Source: Panonychus citri | Lineage: Eukaryota > Arthropoda > Arachnida > Trombidiformes > Tetranychidae | Direction: 5' to 3' | Length of the DNA: 64,000 nt | Assembly (NCBI RefSeq): GCF_014898815.1 | Contig: NW_026515530.1 | Location: 248,001 to 312,000, forward strand | Shown here: piece by piece, positions 9,968 to 26,692 of the stretch | Numbering within the stretch: the stretch's first letter is position 1 | How the letters are laid out: every line of letters begins with the position of its first letter | Notes under the pieces: model-generated | Databases searched by the model: none | What the model saw: the letters and a program-made list of their open reading frames with translations, nothing else | What the model was told of the DNA's origin: nothing | Position numbers and translations under genes: made by a program

Positions 9968-10241
9968 TCTGCGCATGCGCATTAAATTGATCCATTTTGA
10001 ACTTCGACACATAAAGATCATGATGCATAACTTTCAGAACTTAATGATAGCCTATTCGTGTTCGACAAAATAAGGAATTACTCCATAGAGCTCAATGCAA
10101 ATTTCTATTTTTGAATCCCTGTAACTTCTATACTAGACATTTCCGCAAGTTCATACTACTCATGAATACACATATTGGTATTGGCTATTCATGCAAAAAA
10201 TTTCAAGACAATCAGAAGGGGGGCTATAGTATAGTTTAGCC
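9968..10241. repeat. Merlin right terminal inverted repeat
   Basis: Pairs with 7878-8152. The arms are about 95 percent alike by eye. Confidence 0.9.
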
Positions 10242-10355
10242 TTAATTTCAATCTTCATGTATAAAAAAAAATTGTTGTTGATTAAAATTAATCAGTTAAT
10301 CATCAAGATTATCAGCAATTAGTTAATTTAATTTGTTCAACATTCCTTTTTCAAG

Positions 10356-11542
10356 ATTATCGAGTTCTAAGAATTTGGAGCAATGAAGGGCTACTCCAAT
10401 ATGAGAGTGAATATGTCGCTGGTCTTGAACATTCACTAGCATGGAGACCAGAAGGAAATCTAATTGCTTCATCGCGATTTCATAAAAATGTTCATGAAAT
10501 CGTTTTCTTTGAAAAGAATGGACTTCGACATGGACAATTTACTCTTCCTCCGTCGCAAGGTGTCTTTATTATCAAAAGTCTTATCTGGTCAACAGACTCA
10601 TCAATCCTCCTTGTCCATGGATATCAAGATCTTGAAAAGCAACACATCATTTACCTTTACACTATGAGAAATTATCATTACTATTTGAAACAGTTTTACA
10701 AGTTTACCGATGTTGATATTGAATTTGTCACTTGGAATCAATCTGTTCAATTGAGCTTTTCCATATTTACTTCCAGTGGATCAATTAAACAATATTCATA
10801 CAATTGGGCTACCGATTACTCTAAAGGTACTGCTGCCGTAATTGATGGATGTAAACTACAAATAACACCTTTTGATCGTGTCAATATACCACCACCAATG
10901 TCTGCATATTCAATCATCTTTGAGAAACCAATTAATGAGATTCACGTTCATTCACCTGAAATCATTTTATCTTATACCTATGATGGTGAACTGATTGTGT
11001 TCAAATTGGTTCAATCTGATGGTCAATCCGAAATTCCAGTTGAAACCAATGTAAGAAACACTGCAATCGGATCCATTTCGACAAAGATTTTATTCCGACT
11101 TCCCGACTCATTTGGACTTCATCATTTGCACCTTATCAGTGACTCATCATTAATCGCAATAAGAAAACACGGCTCAAAAAAAGATGAATTACTTCAAATT
11201 TCATTAAGTAATGGAAAGATTATTAAAATCGGAGATCTCGAGGAAGAGGTTCTCATTTTTGATTACCATGAACCGTCGAGATTGATTGCCATGCAACTTG
11301 CTGATCGTTCTGTTAAACAGGCATTTATTGGCGAAACTAACATTTGTGATTGGTTCAAATTACCATCTAAATTAGTGACCATGACGATTATTGATAATCT
11401 CTGCCTGGTTGGGCTATCTAGAGAGGGAACTTTGTATTTAAATGAAAAGCCGTTCATGAAAAACTCTTGTTCGTCATTCTTAATCCACCAGAATAAGTTC
11501 TTGATTTCTACTGGAAATGATAATCTACTTCGGTTTAACTAA
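10356..11542 (+). CDS. ELP1: ELP1 (Elongator complex protein 1), beta-propeller fragment
   Basis: A single open exon of about 395 codons follows the acceptor CCTTTTTCAAG at 10355. It reads WSNEGLLQYESEYVAGLEHS, then GNLIAS, VFFEKNGLRHGQFTLP, NYHYYLKQFY and AAVIDGCKLQITPF, followed by PPPMSAY. These blocks follow the order of animal ELP1 in its two WD40 propellers. ELP1 is the scaffold of Elongator, which modifies wobble uridines of tRNAs in the cytoplasm. The frame ends at the stop 11540-11542, near what would be residue 620 of the roughly 1330 in human. The helical C-terminal half needed for dimerisation is not found downstream. The N-terminal exons are not seen upstream either, where transposons fill the DNA. 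It may be a partial duplicate, a truncated gene, or part of a gene whose other exons are outside the window. Confidence 0.85.
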
Positions 11543-14500
11543 TGATTACATGACATTACGATGACATAATGATTAATCTTTATCATCCTTATCATCATCA
11601 TTTTCTAACGGTATTTGTGCTTGTTTATCCTTCTTTCAAGAAGATGAGGAAGACAAAGTCAAAAGCAATTGTTTGTATGTCAGAAAGTGGCTCATTATTG
11701 GTCTATCACATGAAGATCAAATAGATGATGATGATGATAAAGATGATGATTCCTAAGCCTACGAATGATGGAAATTCAGGAATGTCATTAATACACTTTT
11801 TCCTCATCTTCCTCATCTTCCTCATCCTCTTCATCTTATGTTCAATGCAAAGAGCATAAAAAGTATATGTAAGTACGAGAGAGAGAGAGAGAGAGAGAGA
11901 GACATTTTGCCTCTTTCTCCATTTTCATCTTTTTATCTTCTTCTTTTTCTTTACTTATCATTATCATCATCACCATCTTCATCTTTCTTAAAAACAGTGG
12001 ATGCAAATATCAAGGATAAAGAAGATGATAAAGACGAAGATGAAGGAAAATGATCATCATCATCTTGTGCATGTCTCTTTTTTTCCTTATCATAAGTCAC
12101 CAAGAAATGTTTTCTACTCATCTTCATCTTCCTCCCAAAGTCATCATCTTTCATTTACATGATAATTCTTAATGTGAGGTCTCTAATTCACTTTCTTCCC
12201 CTTCTCTCTACCATGAGCATCCTCATCCTCATCTTCCTCCTTTGCCTCATCATCATTAGAAAAATAAAAAAAACTTCCCATCAAAAATTGATATCAGTTG
12301 ATTAGATTAACATTAGATTACTAATTGAAATGTTGAAACAATTTAACCAAATCAATTTAGCTGATTGTTGTTTACTTATCAATATTTAATAGTTTATTGA
12401 TTATCATTTCAATGATTAATTGCAAGTAACATTTTCTTTTTGTTTTTTTTCTACTTCATCATCAATAATCCGACAATAATTAACTTTAATAGTGAACGTG
12501 ATGATTTTAATTGCTCTGCTAATGAGTTAATTAGTTTGTTCATCTCACACCAAGTGAATACAAATTGTTATGATTATGGTGATGATTAATATCATTAAAT
12601 GATGTTGGAAATTTACATTTGATCTCATGAGATTAATAAATAGTAATAGTAAACTTTAATTCTGATTGAATCATAAATTTTCAAAATTCAATTCAATTAA
12701 TCAATTAAAAACTATGAAAAGTAAAAAAAAAACTTTAATTAACTGATATTGAATTTGTAGCTTTATTTTTGTTAACAATCAAGCAAATAAATTGTTAGCT
12801 GATTGCTGTCAGTCTTTAATGATAATTAAAGTTTCATTATGATGATAATCATGATAAAATTTTCAAGAATTAACTAATTACTTTGTTTTTTATTAAAGTT
12901 TAACAATTTTCTGGGAATGAAAAAGTTGAAACTTTTTTCTCAACAAAAAATCAACATCATCTGAGGAGTTGTCATGGTAACCAGGATGATGATGCTAATG
13001 ATGATAATTAAATTCACAGTTCAATTGAATATGTTGATCAAGTTTCTATGATAATATGAAAGTTTAATGTAAACTTGTTGGTTTAACAATTTAGACTGCA
13101 AGAGGAAAAGATAAGGATAAATAAAAGGAAACGGAAATGATGAGGGAATGAAGTAAAAAAATAGAAAGTAAAACCAAAGTGAGAGAGAAAATCAAAACTT
13201 CAACTGTTTTCTCTGAATTTTGTGACAGTTGATTCAAATAATCATCATTATAATTTAGATGATCAAATGAAAAGAAGAAGCAAAAAAGTTGACAGTTTAA
13301 CTTGGGAAAACAATTGATACAGTTAATCAACTGTAAGAGTAAATTAATTAACAATTGAATGTAATTAGTATTCACAATGAAATAGCTTCAAGTTGTAAAA
13401 ATGTTTCTTTTCACTTTCAAATGATTAGTTTAACTTTTAAATCTTAAATAATCAACAATTAGCAATGTTGATTGATTGATGATAATTATTGTTTCTCTCT
13501 CTCTCTCTCTCTCTCTTCAAAGTTAATCAATCAAGTCAATCACAATTAAGTTAATTGCCAAAGCTGAAAGGATGGGGAAAAAAACTTCCACTCTTAATTG
13601 TATCAATGTGGTTTTTTTTTCTTGCGGTAGAAATGAAGTTGATTAATTTTCCCACCCCACTCACTCTGATAATACTTCAATCATGATTAGTGATTAAATT
13701 AAATCAATTTGATGATTTGATTTGAGATGGTAAAAGATAATTGTTTTTATCCTTGATTAGTTTTTTTTGTTCATTACGTTTCTCAAGTCCGGATGATTAA
13801 GTTTGATTGTCAAGTTTATCTTATTAGTGGTCAAGGTGATGAAAATTAATACAATTTAAGGCAAAACTCAACAAGATAAACAATCAACAAACCATTGTAA
13901 TAGTTAAAAGGTAAAGTTAATCAACGGAGTGAAAAAAATTCTGCTTCAATTATCTAATCATCATTATCATGAATGTGACTTGTTTTTTTTTAAAGAAAAA
14001 CTCATTCTGATTGTTGCTTAGCATCCTCATCACTTTTACCTCTCATCATCTCCACCCTGTTAACAACCTTTAATCGTCATCTAGTTTGCGTGAATGCGTG
14101 TATAACATTGATAATAGATTAGGTTAATAGGTCAAAAGGGGTAGAGGTCATAAAGGTAAAATAAACAAACATGCAATTATTTCATCTCATCATTTGATCA
14201 GAAATGATGATGATGATGATGACAAGTAGAGGGTTCGAGTTGAGAGAGTGGGTGGTTGATTGAGTAGGATGTAATGTCCAGTGATGAACATTATCCTTGA
14301 AAAATATCATCTGCTCATCATCTAATCATCTTACACATTCACTATTTTCAATCAATGTTAATCCAATTTATGGTCAACAATCAGTTTTAATCAATCGTTA
14401 AAACATTAATTTGATCAATCATCCTAATCATCATCATCCTCATCCTCATCATGCACATAAACATTATGCTGATATGAAATCAAGTAATCATCGAGAGGAA

Positions 14501-17500
14501 ATCATGTAATCATCAAATTGTCATCTTAATCATCATCATCCTAATCACAATCAACCTAATTCCATCTTCTCATCCACAACATTTTCCCTCCCCTCTAATA
14601 TATATACTAGTATGTGTCTGTATATTATTATTATTCATCTTTTCCGGTTCCGGTTTTATTGAGTTCGTTTTTCCATCTTTGTTTTTTTTCTGGATTCATC
14701 TTTACTTCAGATTCATTCTGATAATGATTATCACGATAAAGATAATGATTGTTATTACAACTCTTTTGGTTCGTTGTTAATTAATACAAATTAATTAATT
14801 ACTTTACCATTAATCAATTTTCATCATTTTGTAAATACAATAAGATAATATTAATATAAAAAAAACAGAGGAAAACAATAATTTCCTAATATCTTTTCAT
14901 GATGATGATCATTATCATGAACAATATGCTTTACTTATGTTCAACTCTGATGATGATAATTAATCAAACTCACCATGGGGTAGTTAACAAGAAATTCAAT
15001 TTGTAGATTAACATTGTATCCAAATTGAGGATAATTGTTTACATGAAATTGGATTAAAATTGATCATCATCAGGATGAAATGATAAACCTCCTGAATCAG
15101 TCATGAATTATTTAATCTCATATCGTTTGGATAATAATTTTTCCTCCTGAATCAATTTAAATGTTTGAAGTGAACAAAAAAAGTTCATGATAACCAATCC
15201 TGGTAACACACAGAATTACCCTCAGCAACTTTATAAGCAATAAGGTGAGAATGATAGATGAAAATTCATGATAATATGAGTCACATTTTCATCATCTTTT
15301 TGCCTGAATATATTAGTTTGGAACTTTTTTTATTCTCTTTTTTTTCAGCTCAAAGTTTTTTCGTTTTTTCTATGAGATTTTTTTTCCTTCTCTGAATTCG
15401 GTGGTTATATGTTTCTGTGTGTGCTCATGTTTCGTCGTGCTAGAGCTTTGTTTCCTCTCTTTATTGTTCATTGATGGAGAATGAGAAGAGAAAAAAGTTC
15501 GATAAAAAAGTTTTCTTTTCTTTTCTTCTGAATGGAGATTTTTTTCTCGTTCCGATTTCAGGGTTTACCTCATGATGATGTTAAGATTATTGCTGATGAT
15601 TTGATGAAGCTTAACAACAATTAGCTTACAATGGGAGGTAAAGAGAGAGAGGAATAAGATAAAAACTGAAATTCTATTTATTTTTTCTTCTTTTCCTTGT
15701 CAACATTTTAACTCTTTCAACCATGATACATCCTTTCCGTTTCCTTGTCTCTTCATCTTTTACCGTATGAATGAGGTTGGAGTGGATTGATAACTTTTCT
15801 TTTCTATACTTTCACCACCGATAATTAACCAGGTAAACTCAATATGAGCAGAGATAAATGTGATCTTTCATGTGGAAGAGAAAAAAAATTCTTTAAATTC
15901 AGAAAATTGAGCAATCAATGATTCGTTTAACCGATCGTCATCATCATGGGTCACCATAACTCATCATTCCTTTGAGATGAACAAAATGATAATAGTTCTG
16001 AATAATGATGGTCAATATAAACTTTCGAGCTTTTTTTTCTGCAAAATCAGAATTTTTTTTTCTTCTACATGATCTGAATCGTTCATTTCAATGATCTTTC
16101 CATCAACAGGTACAACATGATATCAGGATAAACATGTAGATATGAATGATTTATTATTCCCTCTAGAAGATCAGATGTATGTTTATATCGATGCAACTTA
16201 AAATTTTCATGTTAAATGCGAAAAAAATTCATGTTGAAATTACATGAAATGGGAATAACAATTCCAAGTCATTTAAGGTTAACTTTGTGTTCTTACCACT
16301 GTCTTTCTACATACAAGACAATAAATTTATTGCTATCTGAATATTATCATGAATTTTATCATGAAAAATTGCTTCGAGAAAAATATTTGTAAAAACCCTG
16401 AGAAACTTATACTTACAATGAATAACATGAAATTCATAAGCAATAATAATAAGATGATAAAGATAATATTGTTGAAATTTATGAGATTCTAACCTCAGAA
16501 TTCAAGGTTCGTTCCATGATATATATTCTGACAGAGAGAAACAGAAAGAAGGGGGAAGAAAAGTTCTGATAACTTTTTCAAAATGTGACTCGAAACCGAT
16601 ACAATTGGCTAACATGAACATGTTAGTTATCAATATTTATCATGAAAGTAATAAAATTATAACAAATGGATGGTATTTATTACCCTGAATATGTATCATG
16701 AATGTTGAAACAATTGTTGAACAAAGTGTTGGAATTACGTGAATATAATAACATTTATGAAAAGTTTTCAATTTTATTTCGTTGGGAATTTTTTCCAGTC
16801 TCAAAAATGAATGAATTTCAATAATTATCGGTTGAACTTTCCATGTATTTACATTAAGAAATTGTGTTTAATTTTTTCTTTCCACCATGAAAATCTCAAT
16901 GCTCATGTACCAGATTTTGCTCCGTTTCTTGTCAAAGATATAAAAATAATTTATTATGATATTTTTAGTGTTATTTGTTAGTAGTTTCGTTCAAAATTTC
17001 CATAGGTGATCGTAGTTACCATTTTTTATGAATGAGACTCGAAGAGTGAAACAAAATTTATATATACAAAGAAAATGGAGTAAAATTTGGCAACATTTTC
17101 ATGTCTATTATGTTACAATCACCATAATCATATTTATTCTTGTAAATATAATCTATTCGTAATGATAAAGAATCAACAAATTAGGATATTATCATATTCA
17201 GAATTTTTTTTGGCTAATGTGCCACAAACATGAGAAATTAAGTATCAATCAAAAGATCATGTCAAGTCAAGTTCTACCTCAAGATGAACAGGATAGAGAA
17301 AGAATAAGAATTATCTTGAAATAGTGTTTTTTATAACTTGGAACATCTCAAAATCTGATGAAAATTGAGTATCAAGTTAACGATGGATCGAGATAACTGT
17401 AAATCGATCACTATTTAACCGAATTGAATTTTGTTCTGATTTTTTATCCAAGAAAAAAAGTTCCTCTGAACTGACAGCAACAACCTATTACTTGAAAGAA

Positions 17501-18239
17501 AAAAATTGCGCCAAATTAGACGGTTAATTAGCTTTAGATGAATTCAACAATTAACTCTTAGTGTTTTGATTTACTTATTATTTAGCTTCGTAATTATCAA
17601 TGGAAGATCAATGTTAATTAGTCTAACTAATTATTGAATTAATTTGGGATAAACTTATTGTTTTGCCTCAATTGTCATTCTGATTTATCAAATTGGATGG
17701 TTAATCATGATAATAATCGTGTTTAAAATTCAACCAGAAAATCCTATCAAACTAATTAACTAACTAATTAAGTCTAAATCACAATTAGTATCTGATTACA
17801 ATCAACTCTAGTCTCAACTAATTAATTGGAATTTTGTTCCAAAAAAAAAACTAACCATTTAATGTCCAATTTTAATATGTAACTTGATTCTCATAATACA
17901 GAATAAGATAATTCTTGAATCACTGATATCTTATTCAACGGAAATAAAAACCACTCTAATTGTTACCATGAAACGCTCTACAATTAACTAATTGTGATGG
18001 TTAAATATTGTCAATATAAGTTATTAGTTGCTGGATGTTTATTTTTGAACATTTTTTTCAATCACCTGAGAGGGAACATGAAATCATAATGGAAACGAGC
18101 AAAATTTGAAATTTTGTCCCTCATTTTGTTTTCTTAATCAAGATCAACGAAAACGAAACAATTAAAGTAATAATTGTATTGAAAATAATCCTATCATTTA
18201 ATTGATAATCTAATATTTCAACCATTTAAATATCACAAT
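11543..18239. other. Long intergenic stretch, no convincing gene
   Basis: AT-rich sequence with many GAT/ATC runs and short microsatellites: (GA) at about 11877-11902, (CT) at 13494-13515 and (GAT) at 14208-14222. A short exon-like frame at 11641-11724 is noted as a finding. Nothing else with coding character was seen. Confidence 0.6.
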
Positions 18240-18425
18240 AATTTTAATTAACTTACCACTTAATTGTTGAAATGATATTGCTGTTGATTCAAGTTGATTA
18301 ATTAGTGTTGATGTTACAATGATTAAGAAAATCATTTTAATTGATCAAAAATCATAGTCAAAGACATTGTATTATTATTAATATTGATGAGAGGATGATG
18401 ATGATGGCGATGATCAGGATGATGA
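18240..18425 (-). repeat. Inverted copy of carbonic anhydrase exon 1 region
   Basis: The minus strand of this stretch equals 20625-20811 except for one missing T. It includes the second candidate start ATG, the signal-peptide codons and the splice donor AGTG|GTAAGT of the carbonic anhydrase gene, plus 70 bases of upstream sequence. It points away from the gene. No other carbonic anhydrase exon was seen on the minus strand to its left, so it is an orphan exon copy. Confidence 0.9.
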
Positions 18426-20811
<2,386 letters not shown>

Positions 20812-23800
20812 GTGAAATTTTGTTGTAAGCAAATTGCTGGAATCATGATAATCAACAATTGACTTCTCAATCTTTTTTGTATCGATAATATTTAAAAGGA
20901 AATTAAATTGTTACCAATTATTAATTTAATTATTAGACATCAACAAGTTAATGAGTTAATGGTGAAAAGCTTTAAGGTTAATTTAATTTAATTTAATTCT
21001 CATTTCTGATTCTAACCTAATTCGTTGATTCAACACCACCAATAACAATCAAAAATCATAATTTGATTTATGATTAAGTTGATTTGATCAACAATAAGCT
21101 TCTTCTTGTTGATTAAATCAATTTTAATCTGATCATTTAAAGTTTACTCCATCAGCAATTTGATCAATATATTAATTTGCTGAGATTAACAATTTAACTC
21201 ACTTCAAGTTTAATCATGATTTTTAAATTGTTACTACGAAAATGAAAGAATGAGTGTTAATGTGTGAAAAAAAACTTAATCAACAATCAACACACAATCA
21301 GTTGATTAATCTGATTGATTTAAGCAGACTCATGATGATTAGCTGATCTCTTAATTGTTTAACTGATTTGATATGATTTAATTCTGATTAATTAACTAAC
21401 TTCTTGATATGTTTTCTGTTGTCAAGGTTATGGCAAAATCCCAACAATTAACTTTCAACAATCACTGTTAGTTTATTTTTAGTATAGCCCAATAATCGTG
21501 ATGATTAATTTACAGTTTTGTAGTTAATTGAATATTGAACAATAATTATCATCATTTTTATGATGTAGACATGATAAATTTGATGAACAAATGATTAAGA
21601 TGATAATCATTTAATCTTATATTCTTAATCATCATTTAAAATGATTTGATAAGCAAAATCCACTGATTAGTTGATGAGTTTTATTAGTTTATTAAAACAA
21701 CAACAATCAACTAATCATCATCACTTTTGTTGTGATAAGTTTGCCTTTTTTGGTGATCAAATGAGAGCAAAATTGTTGTTGATTGTAATCAATTAATAAC
21801 GATAATCATTTCATTGTTGATCATAATCAACTGATCGTTGTGATTACCTTTGATTGATCGAAGTGATTTATCTAATTGTTTCTTTAATTGTTCCTGTTTT
21901 GGCGTTGAATTGTGTGAGAATTGATGAAGGAAGAGCTCAGGAATTAAATTTTTAGTTAATTAGAGAGGGAAAAGAATTTTCAATACTTTTCGTTCAATGG
22001 GACAATTAGTTAATTGTCTACAATTTTTCGATAAAAAATTTGAGGTTTAATCATCTCTTAATTGTGAGAATCAAGTTACATATTCATATTGGACTTTAAA
22101 TACTCAGTTTTTTTGGAAAAAAGTTGTGATTTATTAGCAAAGACAAGAATTGATTGTAAGCAGATACTTAATTGCGATTCAAACTTAATTAGTTAGCTAA
22201 ATAGTTTGATTAGATTTTGGGTTAAATTTTAAGCGTGATGATTAACAACCTACTAAATTAAAATATGATGATAATTAAACGCAATGATAATGAAGAGGAA
22301 ACAATGAGTTTATTTACAAAAATTAACTAATTGTAAACAATTTGGGTTACAATCAATTGACTGTTCAATTTTGATTCATAAACAAATCGTTAATCATTAC
22401 CACTAATTGGTTAATTGTTAGATCATCTTTAAATTGTTTAAAGTTGGTCTAGGTTATTCAACTTCCGTTCAATTTAAATTGATTCATTAATTAACATGAT
22501 TAATATACTAAGACAAAATTTGATTATCTGATTTATTAGATTCAAGGAAACATCAATTAACAAGTATTAAGATATTCACTAGAAGTTGATTGTTGATTAT
22601 TAAAATGTCAACAATTAAAAAATTAAACGATTGAAATAATTAATATCAAGGTTAAATTATCGTTGATACAGAAAAAAATCCGACTAATCAAAAATCAATC
22701 AATCACTTTGAATGAATCTCAAGCTAACAACTGATGATAAATCAGAATTAATTGTAACAATTAATCTCTAATTTTGACTACAAATCATTAAAGAAAACAT
22801 ATAAGTACAGTCTAATCAATGGACAATTTATTTTACTTTCTATCAGATCATATTATTGATAAACGAGCTGCCGATTACCATGACTGGACTTATGAAGGTA
22901 AGGTGACCATTCATGATTAGTTTTAATTGTTTAACTGATATTTTGTTTTCTCAATTTTTCCCCGTTAATTTTAATCAGATCAAAAGGCATGGGTAACAAA
23001 TATAACTCATTGTGGAGGTGATAAACAATCACCGATCAACCTTGATTCGTCCAAGGCTCGAGTTGATAAAACGCTAACCTTGGACATTAAGAAGTACGAT
23101 CGTTTGATTGATACAGCGTTCGTCTATTCAACTGGACATAGTTGTAAGTTTTAGTCATTCGAAAGATAGATCGAAAAAGAAAAAGTTCTAAGGCTATGAA
23201 AATAATCGATAATACATATGAATGAAAGGTGTAGAATATTTTCTTCGAACAAAACTGTTAGAACTTTTGTTTTTTTTTCAATCGTATTGTTCATAAAGTC
23301 GAGAGAGAGAGAGAAAGGTGAAGTTCCTCAAGGATTTTGTTTGTTCAGAGGAGAGAACGAAAAAAAAAATCTCTACGAAAAGTGAGTTTCGTAAGTAGAG
23401 TCTGAATTTGTTTCCTTTAAAATATATGATAAATTATTGTAACTGAATTTGGAGGATGCATATTAGTATCTTTTATCATGTATCTCCACCCAGTTGTTAT
23501 CGTTTATTATTAGCATTCTGGTTCCGGAATCTGAATCTCAATGATTATCAGCAAGAATTTTTTTCTTCCATAGACTATTATTGTGAAAAAGAGGTTAGGT
23601 TACGGTGAAAAGAAGATGATTTTTTCTTCACTTATTGCATGGTGTGAATTCAGAATAGTCTAAGAAAAAAATAGAGAGAAATAGATAGAAGATGAGGTTG
23701 GAAAAAGAAATCAAGAGAAAATGATGATGATCATCATGAAATATTCTCTCAGTTCCAATGTATTAACTTAGTTACTTTTATTCAGTCAAGTTCATTTCTG

Positions 23801-26692
23801 TGAGTTAACCTTGAGAAGCTAGAATCCCATGGAAATAATTTGGGTAAAATGCTGAAGATTTGCAAGAAAGAAAAGAGAAAGAGAGAGAAAAGTGGGGAAA
23901 AGTTCTGAACATCGTGAATGTTACATGTATTTAGTTGGAATTATTGCTGATTCAAGGTAACTTTTGTTTTCTTTTTTTCATTCTTCATGAGTTTATCTAA
24001 CTAAATATTCAGTAGAAAATGAGATTTGATTGTTACATGGAAGTTTAATCTCTGGCAAACAAGGAAAAGGTGCAAAAGAAATTCTTCTAGTGAGATACTT
24101 TCATTTCCACCATGATGATGAACGAATGAAATAAAAGTTCAGTTAATGGAGAATAACTTTTGGTTTTTATTTTTTTTTTCTCTCTTATAACTTTTTCATT
24201 TGATCTAATTTTCTTTCCATGGATGATAAATATTTCGTCATCTTCATCCTCCTAGACTAATCTTTTTATGAGATTAACCTTGATATTCCGTAAAGACTTG
24301 GGTGTGTCTCAAATATTATTATGTCTTCATCTTTCATTGTCAATGTGATGAATTCAGTTTGAGTAAAATTTATTCTCCATAAAGTTTTGAACTTCATGAT
24401 AAGTGACAAGTGGGAAAAGGAAGCAAAATTTTCTTCGAATTAAGGTTAGAACTTTTTTTCGAAATCTTTTTTATTTTGTATTCACTCTTCTACTGAACTT
24501 TTTCTGCTCATCATTCGTTTCTCTATGTAGAATAGTTTTACTTTGAATATTTTCCAGTTCATTGAATCAAATCTCTTTTTCTTATTTTTGCATTTTCATG
24601 ATGAAGGAAAAATCTATTTGGCTGAACATGAACATGATTGATTTCAGATTAGTTAATTCAGTTTGATAATCACTCGTTCAAATTGTAATTAACACAACAT
24701 TTCACCCACAGAAGTGATCAGATAAATTAACCTTTTGATTAGTGTATTATTCATGGTTCAGTAATGAGAGTTTCCTCCATGAATATGAATGAATCTTTGA
24801 GAATATTGAAAGAGAGAGAGAGAGCTCCGAATCGATTTCGACACACCCAAAGTTCTGATCAAGTGTCACCTTAGTAATTATACTTGTTAATGAGATTTAT
24901 TTCAGGCAAAGTTTAAACAAAAACATGACGATGGTCAAGCTAATGAAAAAGTTACCATGACCTTAAGTTGATCGGAAGTTATGGCTTTGCCTTTTATTTG
25001 ATTATCATGAGGATTCATAGTGATGATAATGATGATCATTAGAAGATGATATCACTGATTGGAAGAAATTATTTCAATATATCTGTGATTCAGGAAAAAG
25101 GAAGATGAAAAATGGAATAGAAAAAAATATTTATTCAGTTTCTTTTCTCTTACTTTTCCTGTTTCCTTTTTCATTTCCTTTCCATTCATTTTCCATCTCT
25201 TACTCAGAGCTTTTATCCATGATAAAATTTAATTCTCATCCCACAGATAAAGATATTGATGACGATAATAACGTACAATTTCTGATGGTGCTTCCATCAA
25301 TCCTCTCAATGTTTATCTATTTATTAATCAGAAAATGATATTGTTTTGATTTTATTCATTCGATTTTTTCTTTCATTCTTTTCGTCTATTCAATCATGTT
25401 ATCCAGTAAAATTGGAATTCGAGTCAAGAGGAGTATACTTATTATCGGGAACTGTTGTTGATCGTCCTTATGAGCTACTTCAAGTTCATATTCATTGGGG
25501 AATCAACTCAATGTCAGGATCAGAACATTCAATTGATGGTGAACGTTTTTCCGCCGAGGTAACAATTAAATTAACAAAATTAAAGTGACTCTGCATCAAA
25601 ACAAAGCAAACTCAACTTAATCACTTTCAACAAGAGTGACCATTAACTGACCAATTGTATGAAACCTTTAGCGGAAAAACTAATGTTTATTTTAGTTAAG
25701 ATGAAATTGGTCAATTATCAATTTAATCACTATTATTTTATCATCACAATTAACTCAATTTTCTTTGGAAAACATTATTTTTAGGTTCATTTTGTCCATA
25801 GGAATACCAAATATGCTAATGAATCTAGTTACTCAGTTTTGCAGAAAGTTGATGGATTAACTGTTCTCGGTGTAATTGCAAAGGTAAACTGTTTTAACCG
25901 AATTAATTGTTTAAATTGTCGATTTAAATTAACCAAGTTAAAAGAAAAAAGTCTAACTGAGTCGCCATCTTATGTGCAAAGTTTAATCTACTCAATTGTG
26001 ACGAGGGTTAAACAAAATTAATCCAATTTGTTGATCTTTTTGCTAACTAATCCTTTTGTTTTTCTTTATTTCTATTAATCTTCTATCTTCCGGATGATGA
26101 TGATGATGATGATGATAGAATGGTGATCCTAATCCTGGAGTTGACATCTTATTGGAAGCCATGCAAAGTAATTCGTCAGATATTAAGTATCCAGTGAAAA
26201 AACCCTTCGATTTGAATCACCTTTTGCCCTCGAATAAGAAATCGTTTTTCAAATATTCGGGCTCACTGACCACTCCTACATGTAACGAAGTGGTCAACTG
26301 GATTGTCATGAAAGATTTCATAACAGTTTCCAATGATCAAGTGAGTAGTTAGATAATGATAAACTTGAAATGAATCCATTCATCAATATTAACATCATAT
26401 TACAATTAGAATTACTAATTGAAATGAAAAATTTGATCGAAATTATTTTGATAATAAAATTTTATTTTTCTTCTTTTTTTTTCTCTATCAGATTGATAGA
26501 CTTCGTAATCTTATTTCCCCATCAGAAACTGTAATGCAAACTGTTGTCCGTGACCTTCAACCTCTTCAAGGTCGAACGGTATTCCAAAGCGATTCCGGTT
26601 CTGGATTCGCACCAACACTGACCAGTCTCTGTTATCTTATATTAGCAGTGATTGTTCATATCACTTTGATTGATAAATTAAACTTAGACTAG

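Larger units (their letters stand above)
7878..10241 (+). mobile_element. Merlin DNA transposon with long terminal inverted repeats
   Basis: The 2364-bp element has near-identical inverted arms at 7878-8152 and 9968-10241, with the outer 20 bases less well conserved and ends GG...CC. The 8-bp flanks TTAATTTC at 7870-7877 and 10242-10249 are identical. That is the target duplication length known for Merlin (8-9 bp). Inside is a frameshifted ISXO2/IS1016-type transposase. The interior is much richer in GC than its surroundings. A CT-rich repeat lies before the transposase and a strong hairpin after it. It sits between the retroelement and the ELP1 exon, probably inside an intron. Confidence 0.9.
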
